From assembly GCA_028712795.1 (NCBI GenBank), contig JAQTPT010000003.1, positions 62,001 to 126,000 of the forward strand: a stretch of 64,000 nucleotides of DNA, given 5' to 3'. Position numbers and translations under genes: made by a program. Positions within the stretch are counted from its first letter, which is position 1. The number at the start of each line of letters is the position of its first letter. Positions 16,632-25,921 of this stretch are shown here, piece by piece. The notes under the pieces were generated by a model that ran no database searches, was not told the origin of the DNA, and was given only the letters and a program-made list of their open reading frames with translations. The DNA is from Methylococcales bacterium (lineage in GTDB: Bacteria > Pseudomonadota > Gammaproteobacteria > Methylococcales > Methylomonadaceae).

Positions 16632-18803
16632 TCAGCCGGTATTTCTGTTGGCACGCTGTTTATTTTTAGCTATTTTATGGCTTTTGCTGGCTTTTGCTTC
16701 ATCAAAACGATTATTTGCAAATTTAATCAACATTTCCTGGGCTCCCAGCTGTTTATCTTTAGGCTGCAATTGTATATATTTACCGTCAGACTGCATTTCC
16801 CACACACTGCGCTGATTGGTCAGCTGCACATTTAAAATTTGCCGCAAGGCTGCCTGCAGCTCGAGTTTTTGCACAGGAGCGACCACTTCTACACGGCTCT
16901 CCAGATTACGTTTCATACAATCGGCCGAGCCAATAAAATATTCTTCTTCACCCCCATTTTGAAAATAGAATATGCGGGAATGCTCTAAAAAACGCCCAAC
17001 GATACTGATAACTCTCACTTTATCAGATAAACCGGCAATATCCGGCCTTAACCGGCAGGTATCACGAATAATCAAATCAATTTTTACGCCTGCCCGAGCA
17101 GCCTGATAAAGTGCTTTGGTAATATCCACATCTTCAAGGGCATTCATTTTAAACTGGATTAAACCGGGTGAGTTTGTCGTATGCTTACTGATTTCACGGT
17201 CGATTTTTTCCAGCAGTTTTGACTTTAACTTATTGGGTGCAATCAACAAATTTTGATAGTTGCGCTTGGGAACCAGCCCTGTCGTCAGGTAATTGAATAA
17301 TTCGGTCAATTCTTCACCAATTTTATTATCGCAGGTCAAAATGCCCAAATCAGTGTAAAGCCTTGCGGTTCCGGCATGGTAATTACCCGTGCCAATATGG
17401 GCATAACGGCGCAGACCGTTATAATCCTGACGAACAACATAAACCACTTTGCTGTGGGTTTTTAAGCCAACCACTCCATAAGTTACATGAACACCGGCGC
17501 TCTCCATGCGATGCGCCCATTTAATATTGGCCGATTCATCAAAGCGCGCTTTCAATTCAACGACGACTGCAACCTGTTTACCATTTAACGCGGCGTCAAT
17601 CAGATACTGAATGATCTTGGTGCCGGCGGAGGTTCTATAAAGCGTCATTTTAATCGCTTGAACATTCGGGTCACGGCTGGCTTCTTTAACAAACCGTTCG
17701 ACTGTGGTAACAAATGACTCGTAGGGATGATGCAATAAGATAGAGCCATGGTCGCGAATAGCGTGGAAAATATTCGGAACCCCAGCCAGTTTTGGGTGGT
17801 CGCATGGATGATGCGGGGGGTCGAGCAAATCCGGCCGGGCAATACCCGCAATCTGAAATAAATGATTCATTGCCATGCGTTTATCAACGACAAAAACATC
17901 CTGCTCTTCATTAAGTCCAAGCTCAGCCGCCAGCATTCCGCGTTGCAGTTTTCCCATGGTTGAGGCAATTTCCAGCCGGATAACCGGAGCAAATTTACGC
18001 TCACGCAATTCTGATTCAATCATTTGTAAAAGATCATCGGCCTGCTCTTCATCTTGCTCAGTCATCGCATTACGCGTCACGCGAAATAAATCGCAGAAAT
18101 CGATCTTCATGCCGGGAAACAACAAATCCAGGTTATTCGCAATCAAATCCGCCAGACCGACATATAGCTGCTCATCACCGACCTGGATAAAACGCGGCAC
18201 TTTGGAACTGACAGGCACTTTAATACGCACCAGAGTCAACTCATCCGTTTCAGTAGAACGGACACCGGCCAGTAGATTCAGAGACAGGTTGGAGATGAAG
18301 GGGAAAGGGTGCGCCGGGTCAATCGCCTGTGGCGTCACCAGAGGAAAAATATTTTGGATATAGTGTTCACGCATGACTTGTTGCTGATCTTTTGAAAGCT
18401 CAAGAAAAGGTAAAAAGCGAATGCCCTCTTGCTCAAGCTGGTCAACAATTTTCATCAACAGCATTTGTTTCTTGGCTTCAAGCTCACGCACAACGGCATA
18501 ACATTCGGTAATTTGTTGCTGCGGAGTGCGCCCATCCACACTTAACTCGCTAATGCCAGCACCGACCTGTTGTTTAAGGCCGCCAATCCGTTTCATAAAA
18601 AACTCATCCAGATTGGAGCTGACAATGGCAATAAACTTAACCCGCTCTAGTAATGGTGTGCGCTCGTCTTCGGCTTCCCATAAAACCCTTCTATTAAATT
18701 CCAGCCAGGTCAATTCACGATTGAGATACCATTCAGGCGCTTTAAGATCAAAAAGCTGGGTTTTAGATTCAGTGGTTACCGTTTGCTTTGTCTGGCTGGT
18801 CAT
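16632..18803 (-). CDS. ppk1: Polyphosphate kinase 1
   Basis: A 723-residue enzyme that polymerises the gamma phosphate of ATP into polyphosphate, reversibly. The N-terminal domain starts WYLNRELTWLEFNRRVLWEA with the typical SSNLDEFFMKRI. The phospholipase-D-like catalytic half holds YESFVTTVERFVKEASRDPN, VELKARFDESANIKWA and RRYAHIGTGNYH, whose histidine is the phosphorylated residue in the family. The end has GSADCMKRNLESRVE. The start ATG at 18803 gives full family length (E. coli 688). glgP follows after 66 bases on the same strand. The C-terminus is basic (KIAKNKQRANR). Confidence 0.95.
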   Translation of the reverse strand: MTSQTKQTVTTESKTQLFDLKAPEWYLNRELTWLEFNRRVLWEAEDERTPLLERVKFIAIVSSNLDEFFMKRIGGLKQQVGAGISELSVDGRTPQQQITECYAVVRELEAKKQMLLMKIVDQLEQEGIRFLPFLELSKDQQQVMREHYIQNIFPLVTPQAIDPAHPFPFISNLSLNLLAGVRSTETDELTLVRIKVPVSSKVPRFIQVGDEQLYVGLADLIANNLDLLFPGMKIDFCDLFRVTRNAMTEQDEEQADDLLQMIESELRERKFAPVIRLEIASTMGKLQRGMLAAELGLNEEQDVFVVDKRMAMNHLFQIAGIARPDLLDPPHHPCDHPKLAGVPNIFHAIRDHGSILLHHPYESFVTTVERFVKEASRDPNVQAIKMTLYRTSAGTKIIQYLIDAALNGKQVAVVVELKARFDESANIKWAHRMESAGVHVTYGVVGLKTHSKVVYVVRQDYNGLRRYAHIGTGNYHAGTARLYTDLGILTCDNKIGEELTELFNYLTTGLVPKRNYQNLLIAPNKLKSKLLEKIDREISKHTTNSPGLIQFKMNALEDVDITKALYQAARAGVKIDLIIRDTCRLRPDIAGLSDKVRVISIVGRFLEHSRIFYFQNGGEEEYFIGSADCMKRNLESRVEVVAPVQKLELQAALRQILNVQLTNQRSVWEMQSDGKYIQLQPKDKQLGAQEMLIKFANNRFDEAKASKSHKIAKNKQRANRNTG

Positions 18804-18888
18804 GGTTGTTAGTTATTTTGTTGTTTGAATGGAATTTTAAGCAGCGTTAAATTTACCACAGAGAGAATTACCGTGTAATGTAACCAAG

Positions 18889-19053
18889 CTAAGAGAATTT
18901 TTTACTTTGATGTTCGCGTATGCGAATCACAACGCTTACAAGGGCTTCTTTTGCATCAAGCATATAGGGGGCCTTTTTCAACATGATGCATTCCGCCCTG
19001 ACCGCCATAGCCGCATCGCTTAATTCAGGCTTTTTAGTGTCAACCATTTGCAT
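18889..19053 (-). CDS. Small hypothetical protein, 54 residues
   Basis: An open frame from ATG 19053 (a second ATG lies two codons on) to TAG, translating as MQMVDTKKPELSDAAMAVRA, then a segment with KKAPYMLDAKEALVSVV and the end IRIREHQSKKFS. The composition is protein-like: charged, with one amphipathic helix pattern and no low-complexity sequence. No family was recognised. There is no good Shine-Dalgarno upstream, which lowers confidence. It lies 85 bases upstream of ppk1 on the same strand and could be transcribed with it. Cytoplasmic if real. Confidence 0.4.
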   Translation of the reverse strand: MQMVDTKKPELSDAAMAVRAECIMLKKAPYMLDAKEALVSVVIRIREHQSKKFS

Positions 19054-19326
19054 GGATTAATAAATCATAAAGCGTTATCTTATTATAAGTTGCTTCTATT
19101 TAAAAAATGTGACCTTTGAATAAAATTAGAAGGCTTGCATACAAAAAGTAGCCATACAGATTATAAGCGTTAATCGTTTTAACGATTTGTTATTATATTG
19201 TTCAAAAATGGCTCAAAATCAGAAAGCTTGGATTTGATAGCTATTATCAGATATTTTCTTTAGGAAAGGCATTAGCCGCAACCATTACGGCTTATGAACA
19301 TTAGTTTCGTCTACAGGTGATACAGC
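19054..19326. other. Upstream region of the second phosphorylase
   Basis: AT-rich intergenic sequence separating the minus-strand ppk1 unit from the plus-strand phosphorylase gene. Several TATAAT-like hexamers occur (for example near 19185-19200), but no pair of promoter elements stands out. No operator palindrome was noted. Confidence 0.35.
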
Positions 19327-21855
19327 ATGTCTACGCCAAGATATTTCCCCCCCGAACTCACCCAGAAACTGGACGGGCTATCCGAATTAGCCCTGGACTG
19401 TAATTATTCATGGAGCCATGGCGCCGATGAAATCTGGCTCGAACTGGATGCCAATTTATACCAGCAAACGCGTAATCCCTGGCTGATATTACAGACAGCC
19501 TCCAGCTCCCGGCTTGAAGAACTGGCAAACAATGCGGCTTTTTGTCGAAAACTGCAGAACATTGTTTCAACCCATCGGCAATCGCTGAATGAGCAACGCT
19601 GGTTTCAGAAGGAACTTGAGCAGACAACCCAGCTGCAGCAAGTTGCCTATTTCAGCATGGAATTCGGACTCAGCGAAGCCTTGCCTATTTATTCCGGCGG
19701 CCTGGGTTTACTTGCTGGCGATCACCTGAAAGCATCGAACGATCTTGGACTGCCCTTGATAGGCGTTGGCCTGCTCTACCAAAACGGCTATTTCCGTCAG
19801 GCCTTTGATAATGACGGCAACCAAATCGCACTTTATCCTTCTTGCGATACCGGCGACTTGCCGGTTTGTCCGGTACGTAATGATAAAGGTGAATGGCTGC
19901 GTATACAGCTACATACGCCAGAAGAATTATGGGTCAGAGTCTGGCAGGCGCAAATCGGCCGCATCAAACTTTATTTACTGGATACCAATGATCCGGTCAA
20001 TCATCCGGTCGATCGCTGTATCACCTCCGTCTTATACGGCGGCAGCCTGGAACATCGATTGTCTCAGGAAATTCTGCTGGGCATAGGCGGCTGGAGAGTA
20101 TTGCGGGCGATGGGTATAAAACCGGATGTCTGTCATCTCAATGAAGGTCATGCTGCATTTTTAGTGCTGGAGCGCGCCAGGGATTTAATGTCTGAAAATA
20201 ATCTGGATTTTAAAACTGCCTTAGCCGTCACCCGCGCGGGCAATCTGTTCACCACGCATACACCTGTTGAAGCCGGCTTCGACTGCTTTAGCCCGCAACT
20301 GATTCGAAACTATCTTGGGCTTTATTCACAAAAACTGGGTATGGATATTGAAACTCTGCTGGATCTTGGCAGAAACCCCTTTTCTAAAAATTCAGATTCA
20401 GGCTTTAATATGGCCTATCTTGCCATAAATGGCAGCGCTACCATTAATGGCGTCAGCCGTTTGCATGGTAAAGTGAGCCGGCGTATTTTCAGTCCGCTGT
20501 TTCCCAACTGGTCAAAATATGAAATACCCGTCTCTCATGTCACCAATGGCGTTCATGTCCCCGCCTGGGATTCGATGGAAGCGGATGAACTCTGGACCAA
20601 TTTGTGCGGTAAATGCCGCTGGTTTTGTGAGTATGACAACCTGCCTGAACAATTCAACCGCGTCACTGATGAAACATTGTGGAACCTGCGCGCCAAAAAT
20701 CGCACCCGGCTGGTTAAATTTGTCAGGGATGAATATGCCCGGGAACTGAATGTACACACTAATATTTCAGAAGCCGAACAGCAAAACCTGGCTCAACGGT
20801 TATTCGATCCTAACGTAATGACCATTGGCTTTGCCCGTCGCTTTGCAACTTACAAACGGCCCAATTTGCTGCTAACCGACCCGGACCGGCTGGCCGCAAT
20901 CCTTACCAACCCTGATCGGCCAGTACAACTGGTCGTTTCGGGCAAAGCCCATCCCGCCGATTTTCCCGGTCAGGCGCTTATCAAAGCCTGGCACCATTTT
21001 ATACACCGGCCTGAAATCCGGGAACACGCTATTTTTCTGAGTGACTACGACATGATCACCGCTGAATATCTGGTTCAAGGCGTCGATCTCTGGATTAATA
21101 CTCCACGCAGGCCTTGGGAAGCCTGTGGAACCAGTGGCATGAAAATCCTGGTTAATGGCGGTTTGAATCTTTCCGAATTGGATGGCTGGTGGGCTGAAGC
21201 GTATCGCCCGGAAGTCGGCTGGTCGCTGAATGGAATGGAATCCCAAGATACCGACCATGAGCAGGCCGAAATACTGTATCAACGCCTGGAAAGCGAGATT
21301 GTGCCAACCTTTTATAACCGCGACCAAAACGGCATTCCCAGGCGCTGGCTGGCCGTTATGCGTGAGAGCATGGCAACGCTGACGCCTTATTTCTCGGCCA
21401 ACCGGATGGTGCGCGACTATACCAGATGTTTTTACCTGCCTTTGGCCGCCAACTATCATAAACGTGTCAAAGACAACGCCGGACCAGGTCATAACCTGGT
21501 CAACTGGTTAAAACGTATTGATGACTACTGGCCAAAAATTCATGTCGATAACGTGGTTACAGAAACCCAAGATAAACAATACCTGTTCAGCATGCAGGTT
21601 TATCTTGGCGAATTAACGGCGGAGGATGTCTGTGTTGAGCTGTTTGCAGAAGTCCCGGAAGAAGAAACATTCTGTATTAAGCCCATGCAAATACAACAAG
21701 CACTGGCGGGTGCGGTCAATGGCTTTATTTACAGCGCACGTATCCCGGCGACAAGGCCCATCTCTGATTACACGCCGCGAATCAGACCTTATCATCCCGA
21801 CTGCTCGATACCGATGGAAACAACTCATATTTTCTGGGTTAACAGTCGCGGGTAG
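19327..21855 (+). CDS. glgP: Alpha-glucan phosphorylase with DUF3417 N-terminus (GT35)
   Basis: An 842-residue phosphorylase of the long alpha-glucan type. The first 100 residues (PPELTQKLDGLSELALDCNY, SWSHGADEIWLELD) match the DUF3417 domain found ahead of this subfamily. The core has VAYFSMEFGLSEALPIYSGG, GLGLLAGDHLKASNDLGLPL, CHLNEGHAAFLVLERAR, TTHTPVEAGFDCF and the PLP site EACGTSGMKILVNGG with SELDGWWAEAY. It phosphorolyses glycogen or maltodextrin. The subfamily is distinct from the GlgP at 14055, so the locus has two unrelated-in-detail glycogen-mobilising enzymes around ppk1. It stands as a single gene with no clear terminator. Confidence 0.93.
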   Translation: MSTPRYFPPELTQKLDGLSELALDCNYSWSHGADEIWLELDANLYQQTRNPWLILQTASSSRLEELANNAAFCRKLQNIVSTHRQSLNEQRWFQKELEQTTQLQQVAYFSMEFGLSEALPIYSGGLGLLAGDHLKASNDLGLPLIGVGLLYQNGYFRQAFDNDGNQIALYPSCDTGDLPVCPVRNDKGEWLRIQLHTPEELWVRVWQAQIGRIKLYLLDTNDPVNHPVDRCITSVLYGGSLEHRLSQEILLGIGGWRVLRAMGIKPDVCHLNEGHAAFLVLERARDLMSENNLDFKTALAVTRAGNLFTTHTPVEAGFDCFSPQLIRNYLGLYSQKLGMDIETLLDLGRNPFSKNSDSGFNMAYLAINGSATINGVSRLHGKVSRRIFSPLFPNWSKYEIPVSHVTNGVHVPAWDSMEADELWTNLCGKCRWFCEYDNLPEQFNRVTDETLWNLRAKNRTRLVKFVRDEYARELNVHTNISEAEQQNLAQRLFDPNVMTIGFARRFATYKRPNLLLTDPDRLAAILTNPDRPVQLVVSGKAHPADFPGQALIKAWHHFIHRPEIREHAIFLSDYDMITAEYLVQGVDLWINTPRRPWEACGTSGMKILVNGGLNLSELDGWWAEAYRPEVGWSLNGMESQDTDHEQAEILYQRLESEIVPTFYNRDQNGIPRRWLAVMRESMATLTPYFSANRMVRDYTRCFYLPLAANYHKRVKDNAGPGHNLVNWLKRIDDYWPKIHVDNVVTETQDKQYLFSMQVYLGELTAEDVCVELFAEVPEEETFCIKPMQIQQALAGAVNGFIYSARIPATRPISDYTPRIRPYHPDCSIPMETTHIFWVNSRG

Positions 21856-21997
21856 TAAATCGTAATAAGAATTTCACGATGCCAATGGATCAGGCGCTAA
21901 ATAAAATTGGCGCCGATGATAAAGAACTGGCCCTCATGATAAGGTGGTAAATGGTTATGAAAAATGATGCTTCCCTACACAAACGGCTTTGCGGCTC

Positions 21998-22102
21998 GGT
22001 ATGCACTGGAAAGACCAGGGGGCTAAAGTGATTTGATCTTTACGTGAATTGGTTCAGCCAAATGGAAAATGGCAAAAGTATTGGAATAAAATCGATCAAT
22101 AG
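21998..22102 (+). pseudogene. C-terminal fragment of a transposase
   Basis: The frame reads GMHWKDQGAKVI, a TGA stop, then SLRELVQPNGKWQKYWNKID followed by Q and TAG. The pattern GM.W...GA..I.SLR......W..YW is the C-terminal signature of several transposases (ISKra4-like and relatives). Upstream 21881-21990 has related bits in other frames (QALNKIGADDKELAL), so a frameshifted remnant is likely. Family assignment is uncertain. Confidence 0.5.
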
Positions 22103-22379
22103 GGTTCCCATATTTACGTATGATTCACATTGTTTAGAATCAAAACCTAATCTCATTATAACATTTTGTTTATATTAAACATATTAACCTTTATAGGGCA
22201 ATTTACGGTTATCTCGGACGATCTCCTAGAATCTTTCAACTTATTTTTGTTACCAAACAAGTTTGCTTGCAAAGTTTGCTTTAGTTAATCGTGCTTAATA
22301 TTAAGTGATCCTTAGACTGGCAAACAACGCCCAGAATTTATGGCGGATGTTCATTTGAACAGTTAGCATAAGTGACTTT
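22103..22379. other. AT-rich intergenic region
   Basis: Sequence between the transposase remnant and the acylase gene end. Nothing gene-like or regulatory was recognised, and no terminator hairpin for the acylase transcript was found. Confidence 0.4.
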
Positions 22380-24806
22380 TCATGTTGGTTGGAAATGTAA
22401 GGTGTGTAAAAATTTACCGGGCATAAAAGGGGCAATTTTACCTTCTTGCCAAAATGATTCTTGATCCCGGTAATGCCTTGAAAAAGGATGGCCCGATTGA
22501 CCGCCAGGCATTTCCAGTATGCCATTTTCGGGATGGGCGGGAGCCAGTACCAATCTTTCGCTAGCACCGTGTTCTTTTGACATGACTCTGACGCAGACAC
22601 TGGCGCAACCCGAACTTTCGAAGTCGCCTATATCCAAAAATGCGCCAAGAACCGGCAGGCTCTTGCTGAAAGGATGATGCTGGGCAATCCGGTTAACCGT
22701 TCCCCAATTCAGTTGGGCAAGCCCAATATCGGGATAATTGCTTTGCAAGTCTTTTGCCGCCGAAGACAACGTTTCCAAAATGAATACCCGCCAGTCGTCG
22801 TTATACTGCTCAGGAATTACACCTTTCGGACGTTGCGTCAATAGTTGTCGCAACGGGGTTTCCATCTCGCGCCAGGCATAACTGAAATTTGGGTCGTATT
22901 GTTTGCAGCGAGCGACAACTTTGGCAAAGAGGGCTTCCGCTAATTTTGTTCGAAAAGCCATTAAAAGCGCGGCTCCTTTGCTGTCGATATTCATATACCC
23001 GTCCCAAGCCCGCACTATTTGTTCGCTCTGATTTACTTTTCCTTCGTTGCGCTTAATCGCGTTTAACTCCTGCAAGGCCAATTGCTGGTAAAACTCATAA
23101 AATTCACTACGCGTATCGAGTTGCATCTCCAACATAGCCTGTTCAGTGATGCCGTTCGACCCTTGCAGCAATTCGGTGATGCGATGAGCGCGGTAGCCTA
23201 GCGCCCAGTTATGAGCAATGACATAAGGATAATCAAGGCCCAGCGTGCGATTATTAGCTGTGACGATAAAACCTTCGGGGGGATCGTAAAGCCGTGGTAA
23301 TTGCTCGGGTGGAATAAAACCATCCCAAGCGGCTGAAGCATCTGCCCAAGACCGGCTTGCCATGCCATCAAATCCTTTGCGTTTTGGAAAACGTCCCATA
23401 TAGGTCCAGCCGATATGACCGGCGCGGTCAGCGAACACGACATTTTGCGCGGGACCGCCAGCCTGATTGATGACGGTGATGGCTTCTTTGACAGAAGCCG
23501 CTTTATCCATATCGAGCAAACCGAGATCGACAGCCGCCGTTTCCAGCGCTGTCCATTTTATCGCCACGGAATGGCCTAATAACGGTTTTGATGAAACCGG
23601 CCCCCAAACAGTAGAGCGCAATTCTATGGGAATATCAGCCCCGTCTTTGACCTTGATAAAGGTTGGGTTTTTGGTAAAACTGCGCCATCCTTCCGGTGTC
23701 AGGTACTCTTGCGGGTTGTTCGGATTAATATCGAGAGTAATCAAATCCAGTAAGTCGGCGGTAACATTGGTAAACCCCCAGGCGATATTATTGTTGCCGC
23801 CTACAATCAGCAACGGCAACCCCGGCAAGGTGACGCCATTCAGATAGCGCCCGGCGTATTGTAACTCGGCGCGATACCAAATATTCGGGGCATTCAAGCT
23901 CAAATGCATATCGTTGGCGACTATGGCACGGCCATCCGAAGTCTTCGTGCCGGCCACCACCCAATTATTTGAACCGGCAATATTGCTATCAACATCAACA
24001 AAACCCTTCGCCAATTTGACGGGTTGCGCATCCAAAGCGGCAAAGGCGCTAATGGGAATAGGCTGTGCCGGACGGTGCGAATCCGAACCACCTAACAGTA
24101 CGGTGGCATAAACATCGGTATCCGGAGTCAAAAACGCCACCAACTGTTTCGGCAGCGCTTTTTCCATGACAGTCACCATGCGCTCGTCCTGTTCTTGACC
24201 ATTAAGGGTTTGAAACATGCCGAGGGCGACCAGTATGCTGTCTTCTGCGCACCAAGGTTCAGGACGAAAATTAAGCGCTATAAACTCAGGAGGCAACAGT
24301 TTAGTCTGGTCAATAAAGGCGTTTACACCTGCCACATAAGCCTCTAAAACGCGTTTCTGGTTAGCGGGCAAGGCAGAAACTATATTTTTGGCTGCTTGTT
24401 CAAACTGGTAATCACGTTGACCCTTATCCAGATCAACAGTCTTTGAGCCAAAGATTTCCGCAAGCCGACCGGCGCTTTTGCGGCGCATTAACTCCATTTG
24501 AAACAGGCGGTCGCGTGCATGCAAAAAACCCAAAAGACGAAAAGCATCTACACGATTTTCAGCAATAATAGACGGGATACCCAAAGCATCGCTATGAACC
24601 GTCGCCGCAGCGCCTAAACCAGCAAGCGAAATTTCGCCATCTTCTTTCGGTAAGGAAGCCAGCATCAGCGCAAAAATAACGCCAGCACCCAACACAAAAA
24701 CAACCATCAACACCGGAATAACACGTTTTAATCGCATGAGCATGTCTGTAGAGAATGGGAAACTGATCCAGCGGTCTGATTTTACGCAAAACCACAATGT
24801 ATGCAA
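22380..24806 (-). CDS. Penicillin acylase family amidase (Ntn hydrolase precursor)
   Basis: An 808-residue precursor in the longest frame. The likely start is the Met at 24743 or 24737, just before MRLKRVIPVLMVVFVLGAGV, a signal anchor. GIPSIIAENRVDAFRLLGFL with HARDRLFQMELMRRKSAGRL is the family's alpha-chain signature. DVDSNIAGSNNWVVAG marks the autocleavage point: the Ser of GSNNW (residue 279 of the longest frame) becomes the N-terminal nucleophile of the beta chain. VTANNRTLG and PGGQSGHPFSRHYRDQ are also typical. Such enzymes cleave amides including acyl-homoserine lactones, beta-lactam side chains and acyl-lipids; the substrate here is unknown. Probably periplasmic, membrane-anchored. 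It is monocistronic. Confidence 0.9.
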   Translation of the reverse strand: MHTLWFCVKSDRWISFPFSTDMLMRLKRVIPVLMVVFVLGAGVIFALMLASLPKEDGEISLAGLGAAATVHSDALGIPSIIAENRVDAFRLLGFLHARDRLFQMELMRRKSAGRLAEIFGSKTVDLDKGQRDYQFEQAAKNIVSALPANQKRVLEAYVAGVNAFIDQTKLLPPEFIALNFRPEPWCAEDSILVALGMFQTLNGQEQDERMVTVMEKALPKQLVAFLTPDTDVYATVLLGGSDSHRPAQPIPISAFAALDAQPVKLAKGFVDVDSNIAGSNNWVVAGTKTSDGRAIVANDMHLSLNAPNIWYRAELQYAGRYLNGVTLPGLPLLIVGGNNNIAWGFTNVTADLLDLITLDINPNNPQEYLTPEGWRSFTKNPTFIKVKDGADIPIELRSTVWGPVSSKPLLGHSVAIKWTALETAAVDLGLLDMDKAASVKEAITVINQAGGPAQNVVFADRAGHIGWTYMGRFPKRKGFDGMASRSWADASAAWDGFIPPEQLPRLYDPPEGFIVTANNRTLGLDYPYVIAHNWALGYRAHRITELLQGSNGITEQAMLEMQLDTRSEFYEFYQQLALQELNAIKRNEGKVNQSEQIVRAWDGYMNIDSKGAALLMAFRTKLAEALFAKVVARCKQYDPNFSYAWREMETPLRQLLTQRPKGVIPEQYNDDWRVFILETLSSAAKDLQSNYPDIGLAQLNWGTVNRIAQHHPFSKSLPVLGAFLDIGDFESSGCASVCVRVMSKEHGASERLVLAPAHPENGILEMPGGQSGHPFSRHYRDQESFWQEGKIAPFMPGKFLHTLHFQPT

Positions 24807-25466
24807 ACAACATCAGGAATCGGAAAGCAGGATACCCAAGAGTTAAGGATACTCAAATAGCTATAAAGACAACAAAGATGAACTGTGTATCGTATCCCGG
24901 TATTAAGAGCGAATGACAAAAATTCTATGACCAAAACCTATGCAGACAAAGAGTTGAGCCATTATTGCCTGACCTTATGGCAGGCGAGTTAATCGCGTTA
25001 AATTGAATTATTACGAGTAATCAAAGCGGAGGGTCGGAAATCATAAGTTTGGATAGGATTAACTGCGAAATATAGCCCCACAAGAATTATCCAATCCAGG
25101 TTTCCGAATGGCAGCATTTTCACGGAATGGGGACACGCGATTTTAGCCGATCAACGGGCACTGCATGCCAAAAAAGTTATTCAAATACAAAGTAGCTCCT
25201 TCAACCCTTTATTGCCCACTTGCGTGCTCATTAGATATCAGATTGATGAAATTATTAATGTTGAAGCAGCCCTTGGCTCTATATTTTGCCAACTGAATCT
25301 TGCTATTGATGGATACCCATAACAGACGGTCTCTGAAGGGCTGCTTTTCAAGGTTAACCCGCGTTAACTTGAGTCATGTGCCTGTCGTTTCCTGGCCTGC
25401 CGCTGTCCGAGGATAAGCACACAATTTGCACTTTATGATTTTTTTTGAGACAAAACCTCCATACGC
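24807..25466. other. Intergenic region of 660 bases with a start-less open frame
   Basis: No recognised gene. One frame is open from 25047 to the TAA at 25322 (about 91 codons, containing SRFPNGSIFTEWGHAILADQ and VLIRYQIDEIINVEAALG) but has no ATG/GTG/TTG near its beginning. It may be a gene remnant or chance. The rest shows neither promoter nor repeat that could be supported. Confidence 0.35.
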
Positions 25467-25667
25467 CTAGTCTGTTTTGTCCTTAATCGCCTCCAGACAC
25501 TTCACGTGAGCAATGCGGTTCTCGCATGTGATCCATTCGTCTTGCAAACACTCTGTTTTTCTGCAAATTTCACAGGCATACAGTTCGGGAGGAACATCCT
25601 GAATGATGTGCTGGCTAATGCTTTGCAGTAGGCGTTTTAGCTGGTTTTTGTTTTGCTCGTCTAACAT
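25467..25667 (-). CDS. Small cysteine-rich, probably zinc-binding protein, 66 residues
   Basis: The product has an N-terminal helix (MLDEQNKNQLKRLLQSISQ) and then CEICRKTEC (Cys32, 35, 40), ITCEN (Cys48) and AHVKCLEA (His54, Cys57). The C-x2-C ... C-x5-H-x2-C arrangement suggests a treble-clef or zinc-ribbon fold. A strong GAGGAG directly precedes ATG 25667, supporting translation. No named family was recognised. It is transcribed away from glnE and alone. A role in regulation or as a small adaptor is possible but not shown. Confidence 0.65.
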   Translation of the reverse strand: MLDEQNKNQLKRLLQSISQHIIQDVPPELYACEICRKTECLQDEWITCENRIAHVKCLEAIKDKTD

Positions 25668-25921
25668 AGCTCCTCTCTTCTGCCTTATAAAGGCCTAACG
25701 TAAGTTGGTCACTCTCACGGGGAAATATAACACATATCATTGTGTAAGTAACTCAAACCGATCAACTGTATCATTTACATTAAAGGGCAAGCACTTAATT
25801 GTCACAGCCTAATATTTATAAGCAATTACTTCTTACTGATCTTCGTCTCTTCGTAATGATTTCTTATGGCCTGCGTGGCATCAGTTAGGTATGATGTTTT
25901 TTTTGAATCAGTCTGCCGCTT

